Below are positions 1 through 5,095 of a stretch of 7,226 nucleotides of DNA, one piece after another. The stretch lies in NCBI GenBank assembly GCA_030839005.1, contig JAUZEM010000343.1, forward strand, positions 1 through 7,226, in the 5' to 3' direction. The stretch's first letter is position 1. The number at the start of each line of letters is the position of its first letter. The notes beneath the pieces were generated by a model that had not been told where the DNA came from, made no database searches, and saw only the letters and a program-made list of their open reading frames with translations. The stretch is from Actinomycetota bacterium (GTDB taxonomy: Bacteria > Actinomycetota > Acidimicrobiia > IMCC26256 > PALSA-610). A program made the translations under genes and the position numbers.

Positions 1-167
1 TCGACGCCGCAGACGCGGTAGATCATCCGCTCGACCGGACGGAACACTCGATCGCCGGGCGCTCGCTTGCTGCCGTACACCTTCGCCAGGTAGTTGCCCA
101 ACAGCGGAGTGCTGGTCGCGAGCAGCGCGATCAGCAGGAGAAGCTGAGCCCAGGCCGCTGCAGTCAT
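1..167 (-). CDS. kdpA: KdpA, potassium-transporting ATPase subunit A (N-terminal fragment; gene continues past the left edge)
   Basis: KdpA is the K+-binding, channel-like membrane subunit of the KdpFABC high-affinity potassium pump in the cytoplasmic membrane. Only the first 55 residues are in the window. They start with MTAAAWAQLL, form a first transmembrane helix (about residues 6-22), then show the family pattern PLLGNYLAKVYGSK followed by DRVFRPVERMIYR (residues 39-51), which is typical of KdpA N-termini. The ATG at 167-165 shares one base with the kdpF stop (TGATG). A GGAG Shine-Dalgarno motif sits about 9 nt upstream, inside the end of kdpF, so translation is probably coupled. The family identification is firm; nothing can be said about the missing C-terminal part. 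Confidence 0.94.
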   Translation of the reverse strand, partial: MTAAAWAQLLLLIALLATSTPLLGNYLAKVYGSKRAPGDRVFRPVERMIYRVCGV

Positions 168-259
168 CAGAGCTTCTCCGGGAAGACGAGCGCGTAGACG
201 AGATACGCGGCGGCGACCAGGCTCAAGGCGAGTCCGATGACGCTCTCGATGCCGGTCAT
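167..259 (-). CDS. kdpF: KdpF, small membrane subunit of the Kdp potassium ATPase
   Basis: A 30-residue protein made almost entirely of one transmembrane helix (about residues 5-25) and ending in VFPEKL. Known KdpF proteins are about 29-30 residues, with one helix and a C-terminal P-E-x-(L/F) end, and they stabilise the KdpABC complex. Both its position directly before kdpA and its sequence fit. The ATG at 259-257 overlaps the stop of the preceding small gene (ATGA), and its own TGA shares a base with the kdpA start. The Shine-Dalgarno motif is weak (AGG about 9 nt upstream), so translation probably depends on coupling. Genes this short are often missed by automatic annotation. Confidence 0.9.
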   Translation of the reverse strand: MTGIESVIGLALSLVAAAYLVYALVFPEKL

Positions 260-408
260 GCAGCTGCCTGTTGTTCGTCGTCGGTTGTCGTCGCGCCGGC
301 GCGGGTCGCCTCGATGTCGGGACCGATGATGAGCTCGCACGCCTTCACGAACAGAACCGCGAGCGCGAAGAACGCGACGAGGATCGCGACGAGGATCACG
401 TCGACCAT
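256..408 (-). CDS. Small one-helix membrane protein encoded ahead of kdpF
   Basis: This 50-residue protein starts with MVDVILVAILVAFFALAVLF, a single transmembrane helix (about residues 3-22). It continues with KACELIIGPD and a short acidic, Thr/Gln/Ala-rich tail. The start is well supported: AAAGGAG lies at 416-422, 7 nt before the ATG. The last codons overlap the kdpF start by 4 nt (ATGA). From memory, short proteins with a helix followed by a (K/R)-x-C-(D/E) motif precede kdpF in many bacterial kdp operons and are annotated as hypothetical. I infer that it is an accessory to, or a membrane partner of, the Kdp complex. No direct functional evidence is visible. The gene is much shorter than the longer open frame containing it, whose upstream part has no coding character. 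Confidence 0.8.
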   Translation of the reverse strand: MVDVILVAILVAFFALAVLFVKACELIIGPDIEATRAGATTTDDEQQAAA

Positions 409-806
409 GAGCAAACTCCTTTGGTGAGCCGAGCCGCGAGCAGCGTTGCGCACCGTTCGGCGATGTCGAGCGCGCGATCGCGGGACGAGATCGGAAATGC
501 CACGCCCCTGGTCGCGTCGCGCGCGACGAGCACGAACCGGCCCAGCTGCAGCTCGTGGATGCGCAGGGGCAACTCGATGCCGTCTTCCGCCTGCCACGCG
601 CCGTAAGAACGCGCACCGACGACGTCGGCAGGAAGCACGATCCGACCGCGTTCGATCCGGGGCAGCAACGCGTCGAACGGCCACGGCTCGAACGAGCATT
701 GCGCGAGGTCGAGCTGCGCGCGCAAGGCATCCCGAGCTGTCTCGACTGCCGCGTCCGTCGCCGAGCTCCCGCCGAGATCATCAGCGACGCACCGGCTCCG
801 TGTCAT
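396..806 (-). CDS. Standalone soluble protein resembling the GAF-like domain of DUF4118/KdpD-type sensors
   Basis: A 136-residue protein with no membrane segment or signal peptide. Its core (about residues 19-127) opens with a helix (AAVETARDALRAQL) and then shows SFEPWPFDALLPRIERGRIVLP, a Gly/Leu-rich strand pair (IELPLRIHELQLGRFVLVA), GVAFP, and a final helix (RALDIAERCATLLAARL). I recall this pattern from the C-terminal part of actinobacterial DUF4118-containing sensor proteins related to KdpD, but here the DUF4118 membrane region is absent. It is the first gene of the kdp operon and overlaps the next gene by 13 nt. Its role may be sensory or regulatory; this is inference. The ATG at 806 has only a weak AAAGAG motif about 14 nt upstream, so a start further inside is possible. 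Confidence 0.7.
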   Translation of the reverse strand: MTRSRCVADDLGGSSATDAAVETARDALRAQLDLAQCSFEPWPFDALLPRIERGRIVLPADVVGARSYGAWQAEDGIELPLRIHELQLGRFVLVARDATRGVAFPISSRDRALDIAERCATLLAARLTKGVCSWST

Positions 807-913
807 GTAGCGATCATGCGCTCTTTCCGCGTCGCGCTAACGGCGTTTGACGCCTTCCTTGCGGCACGCGGGGGGTTCTTTGCGCGTCCTTAGCGGCTAC
901 CGTTCATAACGCG

Positions 914-975
914 GTCGACCCCGCGGGCACAGCGCGCATTCGCTTGGGACGAACGAGCTGATCCGCGGGGTCGAC
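914..975. repeat. 13-bp perfect inverted repeat in the kdp upstream region
   Basis: GTCGACCCCGCGG (914-926) and CCGCGGGGTCGAC (963-975) are exact reverse complements separated by 36 bases. They lie 108-169 bases upstream of the first kdp-operon start codon. This could be a paired regulator site or a long-loop RNA stem in the leader. GC-rich DNA produces such repeats by chance more often than balanced DNA. Confidence 0.5.
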
Positions 976-1020
976 TTCGACCGCTACCGCTTGGATGATC
1001 ACTACCGGACGGCGCGGCTC

Positions 1021-1035
1021 CCCGCAGGGTGCGGG
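1021..1035 (-). terminator. Weak hairpin downstream of glnB, possible terminator
   Basis: CCCGCA (1021-1026) and TGCGGG (1030-1035) form a 6-bp perfect stem with a 3-base loop, about 54 bases past the glnB stop codon. On the minus strand no run of T follows, so it is not a classical intrinsic terminator. High-GC actinobacteria often use such hairpins without a T tract, which is the only reason to list it. Confidence 0.25.
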
Positions 1036-1088
1036 CTGGCGCGCCGGAAAACAAGACTTCCTTACGCGTTCTTATCGCGCAGTTGACG

Positions 1089-1427
1089 CTAGAGGGCCTC
1101 CGCCCCGAACTCTCCTGTGCGGATCCGCACCAAGTGCTCGACTGGCAGTACCCAGACCTTTCCGTCGCCGATCTTGTCGGTCCGGGCGGAGGCCTGGATC
1201 TCCTCCGAGACCTTCAGCGCGTCCGCGTCGTCCACCAACACCTCGAGCTTCACCTTGGGCACGAAATCGATCTGGTACTCCGCACCGCGGTAGACCTCGG
1301 CGTGACCCCGCTGTCGACCGAAGCCCTGGACCTCGGTGATCGTCAATCCCTGGACGCCGATGCTCTCCAGCGCGGTCTTGACGTCATCGAGCTTGTGTGG
1401 GTTCACCACCGCGACGACGAGCTTCAC
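1089..1427 (-). CDS. glnB: Nitrogen regulatory protein PII (GlnB/GlnK type)
   Basis: A 112-residue cytosolic trimeric signal protein that binds ATP/ADP and 2-oxoglutarate; PII proteins encoded next to amt typically gate the Amt channel. The length matches the family exactly. Visible motifs are GFGRQRGH (residues 35-42, with Gln39), the T-loop YRGAEY (46-51) with Tyr51, the residue uridylylated in E. coli and adenylylated in actinobacteria, the nucleotide-binding TDKIGDGK (83-90) with Lys90, and RIRTGE (101-106). Differences from the common pattern are Asn9 where Lys is usual and Asp84 where Gly is usual. The GTG start overlaps the amt stop (GTGA), so translation is probably coupled to amt. 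It could equally be named glnK, the usual name for the amt-linked copy. Confidence 0.96.
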   Translation of the reverse strand: MKLVVAVVNPHKLDDVKTALESIGVQGLTITEVQGFGRQRGHAEVYRGAEYQIDFVPKVKLEVLVDDADALKVSEEIQASARTDKIGDGKVWVLPVEHLVRIRTGEFGAEAL

Positions 1428-3043
1428 GACCGGTCCAAGTCGACGGCACGTCCAGAACCAACCGGAATGTTCTCGGAGTCGGTCTCGACGTGACCGGGAG
1501 ACGCGTGGTGGAGGACGAAGTCGGGATACGCGAGCACTCCGAACTCGGGCATGTCGAGACCCTGGATCTCGACTTCCTCGGAGACCCGGATCTGCATGAA
1601 GTTCTTGGCGAACTTGAAGATCAGCCAAGTGATACCCCATGCCCACAGGAAGCCGATCACCACGTGGAACGCCTGGGCGCCGAGCTGGCCGGGGTCGCCG
1701 TAGAGCAACCCGCGCACGCCGTGCGTGCTCGTGGCGCCGACGCCGTTCCAACCCACTCCGTACGTGCCGTCTGCGAACAAGCCGACGGCGAGTACCCCCC
1801 ACGCGCCGTTCGTGCCGTGCACCGAGATCGCACCGCACGGGTCATCGATCCCGATGCGGTCGAAGAAGGCGACGCTGTATACGACGAGCGTTCCCGCGAC
1901 GCCGCCGATGATCACTGCTGCCCACGGCGCCACGAATGCGCACGGTGCCGTGATGGCGACGAGTCCGGCGAGCATCCCGTTGCACGACATCGAGATATCG
2001 GGTTTCCCGTACTTCGCGTTGGTGATGATCATCGCCATGACGAAGCCGACGCAGGCCGCGAGCAACGTGTTGACCGCGACGAGACCGATGCGCAGGTCGG
2101 TAGCACCGAGCGTCGAGCCCGGATTGAAGCCCATCCACCCGAACACCAGCACGAGCGTTCCGATCACCACGAACGGGATGTTGTGACCCGGGATCGCGTT
2201 CGGCGAACCGTCCTTGTTGAACTTCCCGATGCGCGGACCGAGGGCCATTGCCAGGGCGAGTGCCGCCCATCCGCCGGTGGCATGGACGACGCCCGACCCG
2301 GCGAAGTCGACCGCACCATGACCGAGGTGCAGCGAGGTGCCGAGGTGCGCAAGCCACCCGCCGCCCCACAGCCACATGCCGTAGATGGGGTAGATGATGG
2401 CGCCCATCGCGATCTCCGCCAGCAGGAAGCCGGCGAACGAGATCCGTTCCGCGATCGCACCGATGATGATGTATCCCGCGGTCTCCATGAAGACGACCTC
2501 GAATAGGAACAACACCATCACGCCGACGTCGTAGCTGCCGTGGCTCTGCAGAAAGAACCCGTGCAGGCCGATGATTCCGGCGCTGCCGTGACCGAAGATG
2601 CCCGTCAGAGGCGAGACGCCGCCGAGATTCGCGATCGGTGCGATCCCGCCGAACATGAAGGCGAAACCGACGGCGTAATACGCGAGCAGCGCGACCGCGA
2701 ACGCGGCGATGTTCATCATCATCATGTGGCCGGCGTTCTTCGCCCGGGTGAGACCCGTGACCAAGAACGCGAAGCCGACTTGCATGAACAACACCAAGAA
2801 ACCGGTGATCAGCGTCCAGGTGAAGTTGATCGAGACACCGAGGTGGCCGACGTCGGACGCGAGACCGTTGATGCCGACCTGCGTCACCGGCACGTTGGTA
2901 GTCGTACTCGGATAGTTGCCCAAGCTGTTGAACGTCGGGCCCGTGGTGTCGGCCGGTGCATGGTGGCCCCACATCGCACCCAGGACGATGATCACGATGA
3001 ACGTCATCAAGCTCATCGCGACGAACTTCTTACCTGACGACAC
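1424..3043 (-). CDS. amt: Ammonium transporter, Amt family
   Basis: A 539-residue polytopic membrane channel for ammonium/ammonia. The core begins at FTWTLITGFLVLFMQVGFAF (about residue 74), followed by TRAKNA, GAIAERISFAG, the pore segment DFAGSGVVHATGG, FNPGST and DDPCGAISVHGTNGAWG. The twin pore histidines are His254 and His409, and the conserved Asp of the DFAG motif is Asp246. The tail carries RVSEEVEIQGLDMPEFG and AYPDF, the conserved cytoplasmic C-terminus that communicates with PII. Before the core lie an extra N-terminal hydrophobic segment (about 7-25) and a roughly 45-residue Thr/Pro/Asn-rich extracytoplasmic stretch. I chose the GTG at 3043 because GGGGAGG lies 4 nt before it; the GTG at 3067 would place this ribosome site inside the coding region. 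It is first in an amt-glnB operon and is preceded by a GlnR-like operator. Confidence 0.96.
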   Translation of the reverse strand: MSSGKKFVAMSLMTFIVIIVLGAMWGHHAPADTTGPTFNSLGNYPSTTTNVPVTQVGINGLASDVGHLGVSINFTWTLITGFLVLFMQVGFAFLVTGLTRAKNAGHMMMMNIAAFAVALLAYYAVGFAFMFGGIAPIANLGGVSPLTGIFGHGSAGIIGLHGFFLQSHGSYDVGVMVLFLFEVVFMETAGYIIIGAIAERISFAGFLLAEIAMGAIIYPIYGMWLWGGGWLAHLGTSLHLGHGAVDFAGSGVVHATGGWAALALAMALGPRIGKFNKDGSPNAIPGHNIPFVVIGTLVLVFGWMGFNPGSTLGATDLRIGLVAVNTLLAACVGFVMAMIITNAKYGKPDISMSCNGMLAGLVAITAPCAFVAPWAAVIIGGVAGTLVVYSVAFFDRIGIDDPCGAISVHGTNGAWGVLAVGLFADGTYGVGWNGVGATSTHGVRGLLYGDPGQLGAQAFHVVIGFLWAWGITWLIFKFAKNFMQIRVSEEVEIQGLDMPEFGVLAYPDFVLHHASPGHVETDSENIPVGSGRAVDLDRS

Positions 3044-3142
3044 ATCGCCTCCCCGTGAGCGGCGCACGCCGGAGCGTGGCCGTTTCGATGGTGATGAGGC
3101 GCGGTGCGCTCGTTCGTCCCGGGGCTACTCCACTCCCGCTAG

Positions 3143-3180
3143 CTTTCACGACCGTCACCGCCGCGTGTCGGCTCCGTGAA
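3143..3180 (-). promoter_or_regulatory. Putative GlnR operator upstream of amt-glnB
   Basis: Read on the minus strand, this stretch has four 5-base half-sites, TTCAC, GACAC, GTGAC and GAAAG, each separated by exactly 6 bases (11-bp period). The consensus reported for GlnR, the nitrogen regulator of Streptomyces and relatives, is gTnAc-n6-GaAAc-n6-GTnAc-n6-GaAAc. The order and spacing match throughout; the mismatches are the first base of site 1, the third base of site 2 and the last base of site 4. It ends 100 bases upstream of the amt GTG, a sensible position for an activator of amt, a known GlnR target. No clear -10 box is recognisable downstream. Confidence 0.65.
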
Positions 3181-3218
3181 ACGCATCCTTCAGGAATCTG
3201 ACACCTTCAATGCCTGCC

Positions 3219-3236
3219 GCTGGCGCCTACGCCAGC
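3219..3236 (-). terminator. Hairpin after the flippase-like membrane gene, possible terminator
   Basis: GCTGGCG (3219-3225) and CGCCAGC (3230-3236) form a perfect 7-bp stem with a 4-base loop, beginning 12 bases past the stop codon of the minus-strand membrane gene. No T run follows on the minus strand. It lies just upstream of the amt regulatory region, so it could separate the two transcripts. Confidence 0.4.
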
Positions 3237-3267
3237 TCCGGAGAACGGCTACGCCAACTCCGGAGAA
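3227..3267. repeat. 22-bp-period tandem duplication across a stop codon
   Basis: CTACGCCAGCTCCGGAGAA (3227-3245) and CTACGCCAACTCCGGAGAA (3249-3267) differ at one base in 19 and are offset by 22 bases. On the minus strand each copy would read SPELA followed by TAG, so the gene's last codons and stop are duplicated downstream. The copy at 3249-3267 is the one in use; the other lies beyond the stop. This looks like a recent slippage duplication. Confidence 0.75.
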
Positions 3268-4178
3268 GACGACTCGGGGTCGAGCGGCCGTTGGGCGTAG
3301 CGCCGACCGACGATGCGGTTGCCCGAGATCGAGAGCAGTTCGGTGGCAATCGTAAGGAGCCGGAGCGCGAGCGATGCCGCGAGCAGTGGCGCGGCTCCGA
3401 CTCCGGGCAGGAGGGCGACGAGCACCGCCTCGCGTATACCGACCCCGGCGGGAATCGGGACGACGATGAAGCCGATCACCCAGCTCACCGCGAACGCGCT
3501 GAAGACGACGAACGGATTCGCGGCGGTCGTGAGCGAGCGCAACAGGACCGCATACGCCGCGCACAACGCGCCGAGGGTCACGAGCGCCCATCCGTAGAAA
3601 ATGACGATGTCGGCCTGGGTCGGGAGTTGATCCGAGCCGGGCACGCGGCGAATGAAGCGGCGAGCGAGGTCGAGCACCCGCGCCATCAGCCCGCGACGGA
3701 GCAGGATCAGCGACGAGAGCCCGAGCAGCGTGAGGGCCCTCGTCCAGGGCGGAAGTGCGCTGTCCAGAACCAGCCCGCTTCCGAGCGTCGCGCCTCCGAC
3801 CACCGCGCCAACGGCGGAGACGGGGAATGCAACCGCGGCGCGCTTCAGAGGCACCCCGACCGATCGGGCGAGACCAAGTTGACTCGCCGCCTGCGCGACC
3901 CCGCCGACCGGCAAGTATTTCGTGAGCTGCGAGAGATAGAACGTCCCGCGCAGCACCGATCGGCTGGCCCGAGAATCGACGAGATCGCTGAAGAGCGCAA
4001 CCCAGGCCCGGGCGGACGCGACGATCGCAACGAGCGCCAGCGCGGCCGCGACCGCAAGCGCGCCCGCGGACGGCAGCACGTGCTCCTTGGCGTCCTTCAC
4101 CGTTTCGGACACGGCGAATGCGATCGCGACGAGTCCCACGACGAGGATGGCGGTCTGCAGGAGACGACGGCGGTACAT
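3249..4178 (-). CDS. Polytopic membrane protein, lysylphosphatidylglycerol-synthase TM / UPF0104 (AglD-like) family
   Basis: A 309-residue integral membrane protein with about seven or eight hydrophobic segments (for example 7-23, 38-56, 117-138, 147-162, 191-214, 221-243, 250-277). Two family motifs are visible: SQLTKYLPVGGVAQAASQ (83-100), matching the SQxxKYxPGG block, and PIPAGVGIREAVLVALL (241-257), matching the PGGxGxRE block. Family members include the membrane part of MprF, which flips aminoacylated lipids, and AglD-like proteins of glycan pathways. The soluble aminoacyltransferase domain of MprF is absent, so this is the stand-alone membrane form. I infer a role with lipid-linked precursors or envelope glycans, supported by the neighbouring sugar-modifying genes; its substrate is unknown. 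The start lacks a clear Shine-Dalgarno motif. It is transcribed away from the methyltransferase gene. Confidence 0.82.
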   Translation of the reverse strand: MYRRRLLQTAILVVGLVAIAFAVSETVKDAKEHVLPSAGALAVAAALALVAIVASARAWVALFSDLVDSRASRSVLRGTFYLSQLTKYLPVGGVAQAASQLGLARSVGVPLKRAAVAFPVSAVGAVVGGATLGSGLVLDSALPPWTRALTLLGLSSLILLRRGLMARVLDLARRFIRRVPGSDQLPTQADIVIFYGWALVTLGALCAAYAVLLRSLTTAANPFVVFSAFAVSWVIGFIVVPIPAGVGIREAVLVALLPGVGAAPLLAASLALRLLTIATELLSISGNRIVGRRYAQRPLDPESSSPELA

Positions 4179-4241
4179 GGCAAGCGAGACGCTTCACGCA
4201 GAGGCCGGCATCAGGAAACAGCGGCGCCGCGACCACGAGAG

Positions 4242-4247
4242 CATACT
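4242..4247 (+). promoter_or_regulatory. Possible -10 element for the methyltransferase-acetyltransferase pair
   Basis: CATACT matches 4 of 6 bases of the TATAAT consensus, including the key second A and last T. It lies 62 bases before the chosen methyltransferase start and just upstream of the 24-bp palindrome. No TTGACA-like -35 lies at the right distance, so this is weak support. Confidence 0.25.
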
Positions 4248-4253
4248 GTGCTC

Positions 4254-4277
4254 GGTCGTGGCCGCTCGGCCACGACC
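4254..4277. promoter_or_regulatory. Perfect 24-bp palindrome in the divergent intergenic region, possible operator
   Basis: GGTCGTGGCCG (4254-4264) and CGGCCACGACC (4267-4277) are exact reverse complements around a 2-base centre. A related partial half-site, GACCACGAG, occurs just upstream at 4231-4239. The element lies in the 125-bp gap between the divergent membrane-protein and methyltransferase genes. Dyad sites of this size are typical for dimeric repressors such as TetR-family proteins. A transcript hairpin in the 5' leader of the methyltransferase gene is the alternative. Confidence 0.5.
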
Positions 4278-4303
4278 TGGTGCGCGAGAAAAGGCGGCGA
4301 CCC

Positions 4304-5092
4304 TTGAACTGGCTTCGTCAGAGGCTGCGCGATGTCGTCCCGACGTCGTTGCGCGTGCGGTTGATCAAAGCCATGAACAGAGCAAGCCGGAATCACCTGT
4401 CGAAGACGCTCTACGGCAAGGCGACCTACAACGAAGACGGGTTGGCAAGCACGCACAACGCGGATTTCATGCGTGAGCCGAGGTTCGCGGCCGCGTACGC
4501 GGCCGGACAGGCGACGGGTTCGTGGACGTTCGGCGACCTCCACTGGCGCGCCTACATCGTGTGCTGGGCCGCGGAGCGGGGCGCGAAACTGGCCGGGGAT
4601 TTCGTCGAATGCGGCGTCAATCGCGGTGGCTACGCGCTGAGTGTCATCAACTACGTCGACTTCGCCAAGCTCCCCAAGACCTTCTACCTGCTCGACACCT
4701 ACGAAGGATTGGTCGAGCGCTACATCTCTCCCGAAGAGAAGGCGCACGGCGTTCGTGCCGGGGAGTACGAGCCGTGTTACGACGCGGTGATCAAGACCTT
4801 CAGCCCCTACTCCAATGTGGAGATCATCAAGGGAACGGTGCCCGAAACGCTTCCACGAGTGAAGGCCGAACAGATCGCATTCCTCTCCCTCGACATGAAC
4901 ACCCGCGACCCCGAGATCGCCGCGGCCGAATGCTTCTGGGACAGGCTGGTGAGCGGCGCGGCGATCGTGCTGGACGACTTCGGCTGGCGAAAGCATCTCG
5001 AACAGAAGCGGGCCTTCGACGAGTTCGCCCGCAAGCGCGGGGTGCAGGTGCTGGCCCTTCCGACCGGCCAGGGTCTCATTCTCAAGCCGTAG
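4304..5092 (+). CDS. TylF-type class I SAM-dependent methyltransferase
   Basis: A 262-residue soluble methyltransferase of the TylF/macrocin-O-methyltransferase family, which methylates sugar hydroxyls in antibiotics and surface glycans using S-adenosylmethionine. The SAM-binding motif GDFVECGVNRGG (98-109) is followed by the acidic residue in FYLLDTYEGL (Asp131), then IAFLSLDMN (191-199, Asp197) and IVLDDFG (221-227), whose acidic residues bind a divalent metal in TylF relatives. The end, LPTGQGLILKP, is also family-like. I chose the TTG at 4304 because AAAAGG lies 9 nt upstream and the length then fits the family. GTG at 4280 and ATG at 4373 are alternatives. It is probably cotranscribed with the acetyltransferase 3 bp downstream. 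The sugar substrate cannot be read from the sequence. Confidence 0.85.
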   Translation: MNWLRQRLRDVVPTSLRVRLIKAMNRASRNHLSKTLYGKATYNEDGLASTHNADFMREPRFAAAYAAGQATGSWTFGDLHWRAYIVCWAAERGAKLAGDFVECGVNRGGYALSVINYVDFAKLPKTFYLLDTYEGLVERYISPEEKAHGVRAGEYEPCYDAVIKTFSPYSNVEIIKGTVPETLPRVKAEQIAFLSLDMNTRDPEIAAAECFWDRLVSGAAIVLDDFGWRKHLEQKRAFDEFARKRGVQVLALPTGQGLILKP

Positions 5093-5095
5093 CTC

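Larger units (their letters stand above)
807..1088. other. Intergenic region between the kdp operon and glnB (kdp leader/promoter region)
   Basis: I see no convincing gene in these 282 bases. On the minus strand they form the upstream region of the kdp operon and the downstream region of glnB. They hold a 13-bp inverted repeat (914-926/963-975), a small hairpin with arms GGCGT/ACGCC at 842-846 and 850-854, and a 6-bp hairpin at 1021-1035. I did not find a convincing -35/-10 pair, nor the conserved core of a ydaO-type c-di-AMP riboswitch, which precedes some potassium-transport genes. Confidence 0.5.

Noticed and set aside
842..860. Plus-strand terminator-like hairpin followed by TTCCTT
   Set aside because: The stem is only 5 bp, the T-rich stretch is interrupted, and no plus-strand gene lies upstream that would need it.
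807..1088. ydaO/c-di-AMP riboswitch ahead of the kdp operon
   Set aside because: Potassium-transport genes can carry one, but I could not recognise the conserved core; only simple inverted repeats are present.
1397..2506. Long plus-strand open frame (369 codons) opposite amt
   Set aside because: Its translation is rich in Asp, Arg, His and Glu with no domain pattern, as expected from the complement of a GC-rich membrane-protein gene. The minus strand carries an unmistakable Amt protein.
1842..2972. Second minus-strand open frame (376 codons) within amt
   Set aside because: Arg/His-rich shadow frame of the Amt coding sequence, with no recognisable motif.
3190..4236. Minus-strand 348-codon frame overlapping the membrane protein gene
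   Set aside because: Arg-rich shadow in a different frame; no hydrophobic segments or motifs.
4118..4303. N-terminal extension of the methyltransferase to the ATG at 4118
   Set aside because: It would overlap the divergent membrane gene and the palindrome, gives an Arg-rich sequence without family similarity, and makes the protein longer than TylF relatives.
3210..4307. Plus-strand open frame of 365 codons opposite the membrane protein gene
   Set aside because: Extremely Arg/Glu/Asp-rich low-complexity translation, typical of an antisense shadow; the opposite strand shows clear family motifs and membrane segments.
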